Assembly: GCA_022592445.1 (NCBI GenBank)
Contig: JABYQR010000003.1
Coordinates: 395,349 to 459,348, forward strand
DNA from: Cytidiella melzeri
Lineage: Eukaryota > Basidiomycota > Agaricomycetes > Polyporales > Irpicaceae
DNA: 64,000 bases
Direction: 5' to 3'
Of the stretch, positions 47,583 to 60,020 are shown piece by piece. Position numbers and translations under genes: made by a program. Under the pieces are notes generated by a model. The model saw nothing but the letters and a program-made list of their open reading frames with translations. It made no database searches and was not told the origin of the DNA. Position 1 is the stretch's first letter. The number at the start of each line of letters is the position of its first letter.

Positions 47583-49554
47583 CGTGAACCGAAAGAGGCT
47601 ACTGTTGCCTTCATTCTTTCAAGCCTGGTTTTATACTGCTGAGGTTGCCTCGATGCCTGATTACGCAGAGTGGAAGACATTAGTTCCGTCGCGCTGTCTG
47701 ATTTACTGCATGGCACACCTAGCTTCTCGCGAGAGCCAGAAGCCCAGATTGGCTGGAGCGTGTATGTACTGTTTCCTTGTTATCAATACCATCCATATGA
47801 ACGAGTGAGAAGCAGGTTCTCACGGAAAAGCTGAAAGTAACTGGCAGTGTGCATATGTATGTGCGTGGACAAGGCTTGTCACGAGAGACAACGGGCGCCA
47901 GAAATACGGCCAACTCAGCCAATACCACGATGACGGTTTTGCACACAACTACGACGAAATTTGGCAGAAAATCATGCACGACTCAAAGTCAGTAACGGAT
48001 AGGCAAGCCCACGCATCTCACCACCGGACATGGTCTACAGCGGTGAAGCGGTAGGCTCTCTCTCTTCTCAATCTTCCGAGTTTCGACCAGCTGATCAGAA
48101 TCGCATGGGTTTGCTATGCAATCCATCTTCTACTCTTTGCTAGTGGGAGAGGAGCAGCCGGGTTCATGCTGCGGCCCAACGCTGCACTGGGAATCCGCAT
48201 GGCTACAATTTGTAGAACTTGAAGAAGTTCTGAACAAGACAAAATGGGCGGTTTCCCTAGCTTATCGATGCCGTCGAGCCCACAAGGTCCTGACGTCCGG
48301 AATAGCTGCACTCTCAGAAGAGACAAACATCGACGTCTTTTCGTCTCTCACGACTCAAATGGCGTGTGAGGATTTCTGGCACATCCCTCCTCCAACCACT
48401 GCCGCGTCTTAGTCCATAATGTCCCACGGAAATTCGCACTGCGAGGAGTAACTCTTCCTATGGCGAGATCCGCATCATTACGAAGAAGTTAATCTTTATC
48501 TCCGTCTGGTTTTACTTCAAGCTGCAACTTGACCTTATGTCCAGGCTCAAGTCGATGAGGCTCAGTCGGAACCCTCAGGTTTCCTTCGGTAATAAATCGT
48601 GCTGACGGCCAATTCACAGATGTCTGCGATGGGTTCAATGTCGCTTCAATCCGCACTTTGAGCTCTGATACAGCAGGTGTTGCCACGAGCTTCAAATTTT
48701 GTTGCGACACTCTTTCAAGTCTCCCCATCAGATCTAACGCATCGCAACTGCCCAATCGCTGTGGACAAACACCGTCTTCGGCTCAGCGTTTCACAATCAT
48801 AGGTACGCAGTGCTGATCGTCAAAGGCACCGCTTGCGACCACAACTGCGACGTTTGATTCCCTGTTTCTGATTTCGAGTTTTTATTTTTGCAGAAAAACC
48901 ACGTTCGAGGCATCCCTGCGGAAAGTACGTACATAGGATGCTCAGAGCAGTGCAAGGCGAAACGGTTACGTATACAGACCCTTTAATCTACAGAACGGAC
49001 GACTAAACTTGCCGCAAATTGTCGATGTCTAGGGTTGTAGTATCTGCGGCCGCCGTCTGCACCCACGACTGTACCCTCGCCGTGAATAGGGATAGTGTCT
49101 CTCAATGTCTCCACCAAATGACAGATCCTCGATAGCGTGGATTGTTTCAAGTTCAAATTTGTTTGACTTTCTCTGTCATCTATCCAGAAATACAGCCATT
49201 GCCCACAGTCTTCTTCTTTGCTTCTGCTTCAAGTTGTCTCGGTTCACCGTCGTGCATTCAGCTTGCGACCGGCCTGGCTGGCGAGTCTAGATCGTGATGA
49301 GTGACGCAGACTGCATGCTCGCTTCAAACCGTGGTGTTAATTAACCTGCAAGCTCGCAGGCATCGGCGTGAAAAGCTATATTGGTAGTTGATCAACGCCA
49401 CCAGGATGTCGGTGCCCTAAATTGGAAGACCTGTCCCTCTTATGCTCGATGAAGATGCGCAACTGCCATAGTGTACAGTACCGAGATGTTAAGATCCAGA
49501 CTAGCACAGCTCCGAGCCCAAAACTCATCACAATCCAGCATCTTCCTGAAATGT
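47583..49554. other. Intergenic between S53 and GH127-like genes
   Basis: It holds the promoter of the sedolisin gene and the 3' UTR of the GH127-like gene. Apart from the partial frame at 48489-48755, no gene is supported. A plus frame 48116-48412 has no resemblance to anything I know. Confidence 0.4.
48489..48755 (-). pseudogene. Orphan open frame, possibly the last exon of a lost gene
   Basis: A minus-strand frame of 88 codons ends in G-H-K-V-K-L-Q-L-E-V-K-P-D-G. It looks protein-like (alternating hydrophobic strands: L-K-L-V-A-T-P, L-K-V-R-I-E-A-T-L) but has no ATG context or upstream exon that I can join. I do not recognise it. Confidence 0.25.
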
Positions 49555-52500
49555 TCATCCCCAATCAACCCGTGACTCTACTTCCAACTCTTTCGTCATC
49601 TCGAACGTAGGGAATTCTCCAATCCTAAGTTTGGTAGCCTGCGCAGTGTCAATGATTGTTGTTGTTCAAAACAACACCCTGTTCTTCTCAGGTCAAGCTA
49701 ATGGGAGTCACTCACCCCGAACGGAGACAAAGAAATGTTCTTCGTCGGACCAGTACACACCGGGTTGCTCGGCGGGCTCGCAGCGAATGTGTCGCCCGCG
49801 ACGTCCCATTCAATCGGACACGCCATCACAGATATAGTGAACGGAGGTAGTCCAAAGTCAAAGATAGGACTGGGCAGCGTCGAAGAGGCCTCGCCGGGGT
49901 GGAACGTCAACGTCGACGGGTCAATCGCGTATTGCCAAGCTGTCGCAGCATTGAACTCTAGATCGACGGCGAGAGGTTGTTGGGCATTGCGTGAGAGGGT
50001 CTTTTGGGAACGGGCAATGTCGAAAGCGTAGTGGAGTGGCCCGCGGTGGACAGCGATGGAGTTGTGTGGGCGCGATTCTGTGATAGGTAGCAGTTGTTTT
50101 GATATTTTTTACGACATGGATGTTGACTGTGAAATACTGACCGACTGTGATCTCGGATGGAAGATTCAAGATGAGAGTCGTGGTTCCGGAAGAAACTTGG
50201 ACCGCATGCAGGCCGTTTTTAGGCGCAACAGTAGAGGCTTTACTACCGTTCACCGACATCGTGCCCTCAGAGACCCAGCTAGGAATCCGCACGTAGTACG
50301 TGAATGGCTTGTTTGCGTGAATTGTAGTCACGAGAATGTCGCTGAACGGATACGTTGTGTTAACCGTGACAGTCACTTTGTTATCTGCAATCTCTCGTCA
50401 GTTGGCGGGCGATCGCTGAGATTGTAGTCAAAAAGCGTACCATTGGCGAGTGTCGTGTTCGTCTGGAATGGTCCGAGGTAGACATGGACGAGAGATGCGC
50501 CGTCAGGTGTTGTCAAGAAAGCATTACTAACAAACTTGGGCCAGCCTTGTGGAAAGTTCACCGTACAGCACCTGCAAATATGCTATGAGATCTGTAGTTA
50601 GCACATCCACAGCGATGCATACGGGTAGTTTGGTTCCAGCCCGAAGACGTTCGAATATGGTCTATCAATCGCAGATTCAATACTACGTTCCATTTTATCG
50701 TGCGAATCATACTGACCCATCTTCTGGGAAGGGGTTGCTACGGACATATTTGTCAACAAGACACATAGTTATTGTCTACACAGCAAAAACATACGGTGTC
50801 ATGTTCTTGGCAGCGATTTGATTCTGTTGTTGCAGGTATTGTCGAGCCCACATGTCTACGCGCGGGTCCGGCTGGTCTGATTACATCGATAATACCCCGT
50901 CCCCGAGAAACACTCACCTCCGGTCAACGTCGCAGGGAGAGCATTGTAAGTCATGCGTTCGACTCGATCTGCGAATTTCGGGTCTCCGATGACTTGGTAG
51001 AGGTAAGAGCCGCTGCACGATAGCGATGTTAGCGCGAGAGGCATACCATGGGGGTGCATTTCAGAGACCCACGAGAACATAGCCTCCACAACTAAGCAAA
51101 GCTCTGTCCTGTATGACGAAATTCGTCAGTTGATGTAGAACAGGTTCACAAACACGTTCCGTCACCCTCGCACTGCTTCCAAACCCGCCAAGTACTCGTC
51201 AGCAGCAAAAGCTCCCGATGGTCTTCCGTGATACTTGAACAGCAAATCCCATCCAATGCTAGCAGCATCCAAATCTACACGACAATCAATTTACTACAGG
51301 CTCGAGTGGCAAGTGTAGAAGTGGACGAACCAGATTGATTGTGTGTGAACCTGTAGGTCGATGGCAGGGCCTTGAGGCCTTCAGCCATGTTGACGCCATG
51401 CCAGGTCAACTCCGGGAACGGGTTTTCGTGATTCTCGGCTGCTGTGGTGGGGAAGTACTGTTATACATATCAGTATTGGGAGGTGGAGAGTGCAACAACA
51501 ACGGTGGCATCTTAGGCCGACTCGCCTTCTCAGAAAAAACTGACTCCCACGGGTCGCCAGTGTGTTTCAGCATCTTCATAGTGTCAATGAGCAAATCCTC
51601 TCGGCCGTGCGGATGGAAGTCGTATAGCCTACAGATAAATCAGATTCGCCTGTCGTCGCTCGCTGGAGGGTACTAGATTTCACCACTGCAAGGTGACAAC
51701 AAAGTCTTGCCATCTGGTATTCGCCCATTGCTCGAGTCCCTCTCCGTTATGGAGCATCGTGTTTGCGAGGGACACGAACTTGTGTAACGCAGCCACAACT
51801 CTGTCTGTCAGAGTCGGATCAAATTCTACCATTTGGATGGCTCCGAAGAAGAATGGATAGCGTCCCCAAAGATATCGTGGTTTCGTGGTGTTTACTTCAG
51901 GGCCCAGCCAGCCTGTGGAGTCTTGATGGTCGAGGACATAGTCGAGAAACGCCCGAGTCTCAGCCTTGATGGTAGAGGAGTTTACGAGTACGGCGGTAGG
52001 TACCATTGCGTTCTGTAAATGGCGTTACGTTAAGCTGAGATGCTACAAGAAATAACATGTGCCAGGAGGAGTACGTACAAACCAGTAGCTACCGGCTGGA
52101 AAGAAATCAACTTGGCATCGAGCCAAAGTCTGAGCTGTGTTGCTCACCTTCTTCCAGATATGAGTAGTAGGAGTCACCTCCCACCCAGTCCGTTTGCGAA
52201 ACGCTATGATGGGGTAGAGTTTAGTCCGTCGTGTATGACTGTCAACCAAGGAGCGTCTCGTACTAATGATAGAACTCGTGCTGATGGCCTGCCAAACCAT
52301 TCACTTGAACTACCAACTGTTGCAGGGCTCTGTGAGACCGGTGCTGGAGCTTGGATACTCAAGCATGACGGACCTGGTCATACAGCCAACCTGAAGGCTT
52401 CACAGCTCCCAGCGGCAAGCTGAGAAACTTCTTCGGTGCTACTGTAGCGAAATCGTCAGCGAGTGTGACTGTGAGAGGTTTGGCTGCTACTTGCGTCCGG

Positions 52501-52751
52501 TAGGTTGAGCCATATTGGTGCTGAACGGAGACTGGGTATCTGCCCCAAAGAGCGAGAGCCAAATCACGGAAAGAGACCTGAAATCGCTCAACATACTTGT
52601 TCGAAATGTTGTAGTGCTGCTGGAGGAATAAGGTGCATGTTAAGTACCCGTCGGATCTCCCACAGATAAGACGTTCAGTTCTCAGGCCGGCTGGTGACGT
52701 GCCCGTGTAGTCGATTTGACTTCTAGACTGACTTTTGGACAGAAACCTCAT
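49555..52751 (-). CDS. GH127-like (DUF1680) glycoside hydrolase family protein
   Basis: A multi-exon gene; TGA at 49555, start near 52751 uncertain. GH127 enzymes include beta-L-arabinofuranosidases with an alpha/alpha-barrel. In order: F-L-S-L-P-L-G-A-V-K-P-S-G-W-L-Y-D-Q, H-Q-H-E-F-Y-H, D-W-V-G-G-D-S-Y-Y-S-Y-L-E-E-G, Y-P-F-F-F-G-A-I-Q-M-V-E, then the second-half motif L-S-C-S-G-S-Y-L-Y-Q-V-I-G-D-P-K-F-A-D with E-R-M-T-Y-N-A-L-P. Beta-rich C-terminal domains contain Y-V-R-I-P-S-W-V and H-R-G-P-L-H-Y-A-F. N-glycosylation sites are frequent, fitting secretion, but no clean signal peptide was found in the uncertain first exon (candidates begin near 52926). Substrate unknown. Confidence 0.75.
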
Positions 52752-53209
52752 GTCTGACGGTCAGTATACAGCGGAGGTTACTTACTAGGACGCAGTAGCT
52801 ACAGGCAGTGGCATTGGCATAGCGAGGTAGACGTAACGTCATCCACTGTGATGTGCCAGTAAGCGGCAGGCGAGATACGGATGGCAAAAACCAATTGACG
52901 ACATGCAACAAAATTGAGCGTACGGCACAGAGTCGAAGGCCATTAGAGCATGGCAAGTGGGCGTGCATGCACGGAGAGGCAGGCACAGGGGAGTTTCACC
53001 GTCGGACGGAGAGCGCTTCTTCACTTTGTAGCGCTTGACTTCGTACTCGAAGCTGCGTATATGTGGTAGCACCATTTACACTACGCCGGCCGTCCACAAA
53101 CATCACAACTTGCAGTCGTTCGATGCCTTGAGATACGCAACGACTAGCTCAAAACCGAAAACCTGCCACGGCTGGATGGCAGCCTCCCCGTACGGCAGCT
53201 AACATCTAG

Positions 53210-53242
53210 CAAGCAAGGCTGACATCGGGTCAGCCTTGCTTG
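53210..53242. promoter_or_regulatory. Perfect 14-bp inverted repeat upstream of a TATA box
   Basis: Arm CAAGCAAGGCTGAC (53210-53223), 5-nt centre, arm GTCAGCCTTGCTTG (53229-53242). TATTTAAA follows at 53248-53255, about 100 bp before the ATG at 53353. It could be an operator for a dimeric factor or form a hairpin. Confidence 0.8.
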
Positions 53243-53352
53243 GTGGATATTTAAACCCAAGCTGCAGTGAGCTTTCTCTCTATCGCTTTCGTTGTTTTCG
53301 CCACCACCACGTCCATCCACCAACCTTCAAGACACCCAACAAACCAACCGCA

Positions 53353-55773
53353 ATGGCTCCCATCCCTACTACAGCCGAACTACCCAACATGCCTGCACTC
53401 CCGGCCTTGTCCTCGCCATGGATTATGTGGCTCGTCGTCATCCTCCTCACGCTCTCTGGCGTTGCTCTACTTGCGTGGGCCGTTTACTCAGTCTTCGCCA
53501 AAGTTCGGACCGCCATCAGGGCCCGCAATGAACGCCAAGAGGCTGACAAGATGGTGCTCCCGACACACCTCGACTCGTACGCGCCGAGAGTGGTCATCCT
53601 CCCACTCCCAAGCATTCAAGGCAAGGAGGTCGGTGAGGAGCAGGGTCATCAGGAGAAAGTTGAGATGGAAGAAGTCCAGCTGCATCAGTCGATGGATATC
53701 CAGGTACGTTTGCTGCTCTCTCGCTAGGTATGCTGTACTCACTGGTCTGGAAAGTCTGCCAAGGAGGAAACTCTTGCAGTTACCATCATAAAGACTGAAC
53801 AATCGCCCCCGCGCATGCAGTACTTTTTGAAGCTCATTCAGCTCCCTTCCATCTTCGCTCCTTCGTGCACCACTCCCGAAGCCGAGCAGCCTCCAAGCAG
53901 CAAGAGCAAGAAATCCAAGCCATCGTGGATCGCACGCCTGTACAACCGGATGATCGCCACTCACATGGTACCTTCTCCGACGATGGACCTACCCATGCAA
54001 ATGCCTGAACCTGGCTGGGAAGACGAGATCGAGTTGCCTCGCGAGGATCCGCCAAATATCAATAACAACGACGAGTTGTATTGCAAGGCAATGCGGCGCA
54101 TGCTCGAACCGCTTCCGAGGAAGGTAGAGATCGTGGTCCACCATCCGCCCGAGCCAGAGGATGAGGACATCGACGAGAAGGACATCATCGAGGCTCTTGC
54201 CGGCATCGAGGAAGATGAGATTGGGCACTGCAGTCTCCTCCAGCCCCCTTCGTTGGCAATGTCTAGTCGATCTTCTGACACTCTCGGGGAGATCTTAGGC
54301 TACTATGCCGGACGCGACGACTCAGCTGATCATCTCGTCGAAGACACTGATACTCCCGCTCTCAGTTCAGTTACCGACACATCTGACGACGACGAGCACG
54401 GCTCTCCTCTAGGCACGCCTCCTCTGATTGACGGACTTCCTTTCGTCGACGTATTTCCTCTTGCCGACTTGGAATCAACTGAGGGCGCAGATACAGGACT
54501 TGGGATCTACAGCATCGTGGAGGTTCAAGACGATATCTTAGCGGCTGACGCGAAACCATGCACAGAGGATGTTGAAGACGTCGAGCAGTATTTTGAAATC
54601 GATCTCTCAAGCACCGAGGAGGTCGACCAGATAGACACACTCATTGCTGCGGTTACGGGCTATACTCCTCGGAAGCTTGTGCTTGACGTGGACTCGCTGG
54701 TTCAAAGTCCTGAGCAGATGTCTCCGACAGAAGAAGAAGAGCTTGATGACATTGACGCGACGATAGCCTCCGTTACTGGCTACAGCCCTCGTCGAAACTC
54801 GTCCTTGTCAACTCCTCCTTCAGCTCGGCGACCTCTTTCGCACCGCCCGCTCTTCACTCAAATTGTCAGCCCAATTACGTCTCCTCAGCGCCTTCCTTCC
54901 AGTTCTCCGAACTCGCCTAGCACAGGGACACCGTCTAGAAATGCTCACACTGGGGTTTCGACTTGGGATAATCGTCTTTCTGGTAGCATGAACCTGAGTA
55001 TGAGCTCGACGCTATCTTGCACGCCGGGATCTCCAGCGGTACCGAGAAGTTCTCCTGTCAACACAAGCCCGGGTATCTCAGCACCGCACTGGAAACCTTG
55101 GTCGCTGTCAAGATCAGTGGACACTCCTACCAAACCTCGACAGTTATCCGCGCACGTCATGATTTCTTCGAGGGCTACCTGTCGACCACTTCCGCGACCA
55201 ATGTCTGCACCTGTTCTACCGTCGCTACCTCGCACGATATCCAAACGCTTCGCTGCATCCGGCTCCGGACAGTCCAAGGCAACTCATCGTCCTTCTCGTG
55301 TTGTTTCATCCCCACCAGCTGTGTCTGTCGATTCAAGGGCTCACGCCCCACCACCTCAAAGCAGTACATCCAAAGCACCACCACCTTTGAGGTTTTCGAC
55401 ATCATCACATTCACAGGCAAAGGTATTCTCAACCCGCAGCACGGTAGTAGCCAAGTCATCTCCAACCGCCAACGCATCGGCAGAGCCCCCACGTCCTAGT
55501 AGCGGTCCAACGGCTCCGACAGCTTCCTCGACCAATCGAAAGTCACTTACCAAGAGTGTATCTACGACGACAATGCCTCCGAAATCGGCGTCGCCACCAG
55601 CGGCGCAGTCTACGAAGCGTTTTCATTCGTCGCGAAAGCTTTTGGTAACGTTTGACCCGACTCCGACGCCTAGTCCTCAAGCAAGAGCGATGTGGAGGTC
55701 GTATTCGCCGCAGCCGAGCATCCGCATGAAGCCTGTTGTAGGTGATCGGCCGACGCGGTGTTGGAAACCTTGA
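53353..55773 (+). CDS. Single-pass membrane protein with long low-complexity tail, unknown
   Basis: Two exons, 53353-53703 and 53755-55773, give 789 aa in phase. The N-terminus has a short Pro-rich lead, then one membrane helix at about residues 23-45 (W-I-M-W-L-V-V-I-L-L-T-L-S-G-V-A-L-L-A-W), with Arg/Lys just after it, so the tail should be cytosolic. Residues 150-400 are acidic. A block D-x-I-D-x-x-I-A-x-V-T-G-Y-T/S-P-R occurs twice, about 41 residues apart (54620 and 54743). The remainder is Ser/Thr/Pro-rich with many S/T-P sites. No enzyme motif is seen. The last 165 nt are repeated downstream at 56129-56320. Function not recognised. Confidence 0.75.
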
Positions 55774-56630
55774 GGTTCCTCAGTGGATTGGACTTTTCGC
55801 AGTGTTTTCATTCGGTGAGTTTGTCATAGACTGCGCGGTGGGATGACAGGTTGAGCTGATTCTCTTCGACGATTACAGCTCTTAGTTATTCGCTTTGCTA
55901 CGCTATAGGCTACCATCATCGCATCGACCATACACAAACAGAAAAGACAACAGAAAAATAAAATAAAAAAATAAAGAGAAAAACAAGAGAAAAGGAAAAA
56001 CCCGACAAAAATGAAATATTCGGCAAATCATAACAACAGCTTCGACAAGTTCTCGCATTCGCATCTTTTCTCGAAGTCGTACTGGCATTCCGGCATCGTA
56101 TCTTCCATATAAGACTACAAGGCCAGCGAAGCGTTCAAATTCGTCACGAAAGCTTTTGGTAACGTTTGACCCGACTCCGACGCCTAATCCTCAGGCGAGA
56201 GCGAGGTGGAGGTCGTACTCGCCTCAGCCGAGCGTTCGGACGAAGCCTGTCATAGGTGATCGGCCGACGCGGTCTTGGAGACCTTGTGGATTGGACTTTC
56301 GCAATGGTTTCTTTCGGTGAGTTTGCCGTAGTCGCGCGGTGGGATGATAGGCTGAGCTGATTTTCTTTGGCAGTTGCAGCTCTTAGTTTCTCGCTTCTCT
56401 GCCATCATCGCATCGACTACACAAATACAGAACAGACAAAAAAAGAGAAAAGACAGAAAGTGAAAGAAAAACACAGGAAAAAAGGAAAACCACGAAAAAA
56501 ATGAAATATTCAGCAAATCCCAACAACAGCGTCGACAAGTTCTCGCATTCGCATTCGCATTGGCATTCGCATCTTTTCTCCAATTCGTACTCGCGTTCCG
56601 GCGTCGTGTCCCTCCATATCGTCAAGCACA
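55613..56630 (+). repeat. Tandem duplication, unit about 514 bp, covering a gene's 3' end
   Basis: Copy 1 (55613-56126) contains the last codons and 3' flank of the 789-aa protein gene. Copy 2 (56127 to about 56630) repeats it with point changes and small indels: the same GCTTTTGGTAACGTTTGACC, the same GATCGGCCGACGCGG, the same A-rich tail and GTTCTCGCATTCGCATC end. The offset is 514 bp throughout. In copy 2 the coding frame is open from 56129 to the TGA at 56318-56320. Confidence 0.9.
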
Positions 56631-56677
56631 GCACACGGCACACGTCCCATGCATACTAGCAACTTCGCAATCGGCAT

Positions 56678-56703
56678 ACACACACACACACACACACACA
56701 CAC
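56678..56703 (+). repeat. (AC)13 microsatellite
   Basis: A pure 26-nt AC run beside a GCATTC hexamer-like repeat (56545-56570). Confidence 0.95.
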
Positions 56704-58029
56704 GTATTTTTGTACTTGGTCCAGCCGCTTATCACTCAGGATCACTTGGTTCCTCTTGGTTCCCGCGACAACTCCCGCTTTGCATCGCTTTTCACAACCT
56801 TGCGATATCTGCGCGACTTTTACGACTTTTACGACTATCACGACGTTCAGACTATCACGGCACCACCAGCCACGTACCTACCTCGCAAGCCGCGATTACG
56901 GTTACACTCCGAGCTGGGTTGACCAGCCACAACCCTCGCACTACGATGTTTTTACAAGACTTCCGACACATATCCCGCCACAGACAATTGGTTTCGAATT
57001 AGCTACTCGATTCCTGTGTCTGATATCACTCTCGGAGGCCTTGTTTTGTTCCACTGGTTGGATCGACTAGTTAGAGGAAGTGTATGTATGTACTCAGAAT
57101 AAATGCCCCGCGCGCCCACGTGGTATGAGTTCATCCATTCAACTTTAGCCGTGACTTCGGGTCTGCTCAGAACAGAGGTAAGTGGAAACCCGCGGCAGCG
57201 GGAAACACTCGAAACGGAAACTAGCACGAGATATACACTCCCAAGCGAAAGCAATGTCGGGCGGATATGAGCGCGGGGTATGTCGTCGCGGCGACGAAAG
57301 AAGGGAATGTGGCGGTTTGAGGGATGGGCGTGCGACGAAAAAAAATATCACTGAGATAGGTGTGAAACGTCGCTCCGACAACCAGCCCATCATATAATCT
57401 GTCTATAGCCAGTTTATCTAGACCAGCAATAATGGACATCGAGCGTACATAATCACCATCATTGCACAGTTCAACTATCTGACCACCATGTTATGTGTGA
57501 TTGAACATGCACAGTGCGAGCAGAAGCCGTGAGAGATTCGAGCAATATAGTAGACGTATGATCCCTCTCTACTTGAGCTGGAATGGACAGCGCGGAACGA
57601 GAAAATGACATAGTTGAAACAACAACAAGATATAGATACATCTAATTCAAAGTACAATGAAACAACGCGAGCTGCCCCTGAAAGTTAACAACAGATACGT
57701 CGAAAGGCAGGGTTGTGTGCATGTAACAGTTAAGGTTACACTCACCAGATAAGTGTTAAACTTGAGGGGGAGATAGTAATGATGAGTTGAGAGAACGTAG
57801 TCACTTAGGCAAGGTGGATGCGCTGTCGTAAACCCACTGCAGACTGTAGGGACCTAGTACACACGGAGACGAGTTCATTTTAACAAGGTATCAGGAGAGT
57901 TGAGAGCGTTGAGAGAGAAGACTGAGGTGGTGGTTACACAGAGAGTTGGGGATCAAAAGCGATAGCAGTGCATTGATCAAAGTAAGTCTTATATACGGTA
58001 ACTACGGCGCTAAGCGCGCGCTAAGTAGT
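56704..58029. other. No host gene recognised; likely contains the copia 3' LTR
   Basis: Minus frames such as 57003-57254 and 57145-57393 have no family resemblance. From about 57,880 to 58,050 the sequence should belong to the copia 3' LTR, starting on the minus strand as TGTTTAACTATTCTG after the purine tract. The far LTR edge cannot be set because the 5' LTR is absent. Confidence 0.45.
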
Positions 58030-60020
58030 ACGAAGACAGAATAGTTAAACACTCCCCTTCAAGCCTGAACATGAAGTAGTTCATTGAAGTGCTTGAGTTT
58101 TTCGAGAGGTAGTGCTTTAGTAAGAGTATCAGCACGTTGATCGGCAGAAGGTACGTGGTGCACAGTGATGTACCCTTTAGTTACACGATCGCTGATGAAG
58201 TTCTTGCGAATGTTAAAGTGTTTAGTACGTTGAGAGTGTTGTTCCTCGGGGGAACGAACAATCGCAAGAGTTGACGCACTGTCGGTGTATAGTTTGACAG
58301 GGTCCATAGTGCAGTTAAGTATTTCATCTATGAGGCTCTTCAAATAGATGGCCTCTGTGGACGCATGAGCAAGTGCGTACAGTTCGGCTTCGGTGACCGA
58401 TAAAGTTACAAGTGAACCGCGCTTACTTGACCAAGAGATAAGCGAGTCGTTGTATGTGAAAGTATAGCCCATTATTGGTTTATTGCCGTACGTAGTCATA
58501 CCATCAGAGTCGGCATAACCTACGAGTGAAGTAGAAGTAGGGTTGGCTTGGTTTCCTAGGACAAGCCAGTAGTCGCACGTTCCCTTGAGGTAAAGGTAAC
58601 ACTGTTTAGCTGCAGCGTAGTGTTCCTTAGCAGGGTCAGATAAGTATCGTGCTAGTTGACCAGTGCAATAAGCAATGTCTGGTCGAGTACTGTCGGCGAC
58701 GTAGCGTAAGCCACCAACAAGAGACATGTAGTGTGTAATGGCGTGAATGTTCGTGGTCAAAGTTGTATCGCTTAAGTATGTTCAGGATATAATCCCTTTG
58801 ACGAAGCTTGATAATGCCTGCGGCTTTATCATAAGCAACTTCCATGCCAAGCATCCAGTGGATAGTTCCACCGTTAGTAAGTTCGACATGTTGTCTGAGT
58901 GCGATCTCAAAATTTTCGGCAACAGTAGTAGTGATAGTGCCAAGAGTAATGTCATCGACATGGACAGCAAGTAGAAGTATAAGTTTATCACCTCGATAGA
59001 GGTAGAAAACTGCATTGTCGAATTCACAACGCTTCAGTCCAAGTGCGAAGAGTATGTCGCATAGTACTTTGTACCAACGACGTCCGGCTTGCTTAAGGCC
59101 GTAGATAGTCTTCCGAAGTTTAAGTACCCAACCAGGTGGCAGGTTTGGAAGTAAGTCACCAGGAGGTGGACGAAGATAAAGGTCTTCATCGTTGTGGATG
59201 TTACCGTATAAGTATGCGGACTTGATATCGAGCTGAGTGATCTCGAAGTGTAGTGAAGCCGCGAGAGTAAGTACAAATCGTAGTGAACTCATACGCGCAA
59301 CAGGTGCGAATAAGTCATTCGAATAGTAATCAATGCCGTCACGCTGGGAGTATCCTTGCGCGACAAGTCTTGACTTGAGTTTAGTGACTTTGCCGTGTTC
59401 GTATTTTGTTTTGTAGACAAAGCGCGAACCAGTGATGTTCGCATTTGGCGGCGGGATACAGTATTCCCAAGTGCCAAGTTGTTCGAGGGTATCAACCTCA
59501 GTTTTCATCGACTTGAGCCAGTCAATTTTGAGTGGGTGGTTAAGTACGTCTTTGTAAGTAACTGGATCACCAACGTCTTCAGCGTAGTATGCATTGAATT
59601 CAGTCAAGTAGAAGGCAATGTTTGTATCGACTTCATCATAGTTTAAGCCTCGAGCTTTGCGCGAAGGCTTAGGCTCTCTAGTAGTACGCCTAGGACCAGA
59701 AGGGTCAGGCTCGTCGATGTCCATGGGTTCAACATGAGGATTCTCCTCGAGTTGAAGTTGTTTTTCAAGAGTAGGTTGTTCGATATTTGGTTCTTTCTCC
59801 CCTTCAATTTGTGCCGTAGAGTCAACAAATTGCAAGTTTCGTTCGACGCCTACGCGTGTTCCGAAGTAAACGTAGTGGCCTTTGGAATATTCAGCAAAGC
59901 CTATCCAAACGGCGCGCTTGCCTTTTGGCGCGAGTTTATTGGTTCGGTATTCGTCGTATACGATACACGGTTGACCAAACTTTTGAAGCGCATCAAGGTT
60001 CGCTTCAGTACCATTGTTAA
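57880..60020 (-). mobile_element. Truncated Ty1/copia retrotransposon
   Basis: The minus strand carries, from right to left, the end of integrase, reverse transcriptase, RNase H and a purine tract (GAAGGGGAGTG, about 58045-58055) before a likely 3' LTR. The integrase-RT-RH order is the copia order. Gag, protease and most of the integrase are missing, because the sequence changes to gypsy-type at about 60,020-60,100. Confidence 0.88.
58059..60020 (-). pseudogene. Copia pol fragment: integrase end, RT and RNase H, frameshifted
   Basis: The integrase tail reads K-L-A-P-K-G-K-R-A-V-W-I-G-F and G-H-Y-V-Y-F-G (59,890-59,960). RT (59,600-58,760) has the copia motifs L-K-S-R-L-V-A-Q-G-Y-S-Q, D-I-K-S-A-Y-L-Y-G, I-Y-G-L-K-Q-A-G-R-R-W-Y and the catalytic A-V-H-V-D-D-I. 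A frame change near 58,745 separates it from the rest of the domain: Y-M-S-L-V-G-G-L-R-Y, then RNase H with L-S-V-T-E-A-E-L-Y-A-L and V-K-L-Y-T-D-S-A-S. The last residues are L-L-H-V-Q-A. Because of the frame change and the missing 5' half it should be inactive. Confidence 0.88.

Noticed and set aside
45192..52751. Sedolisin and GH127-like genes as part of a biosynthetic gene cluster
   Set aside because: No synthase, terpene cyclase, transporter or pathway regulator nearby; two secreted enzymes alone are not a cluster.
57880..57900. Primer-binding-site-like GGTATCAGG on the plus strand
   Set aside because: The copia element runs on the minus strand and this lies at its 3' end, so it cannot be its primer site; likely chance.
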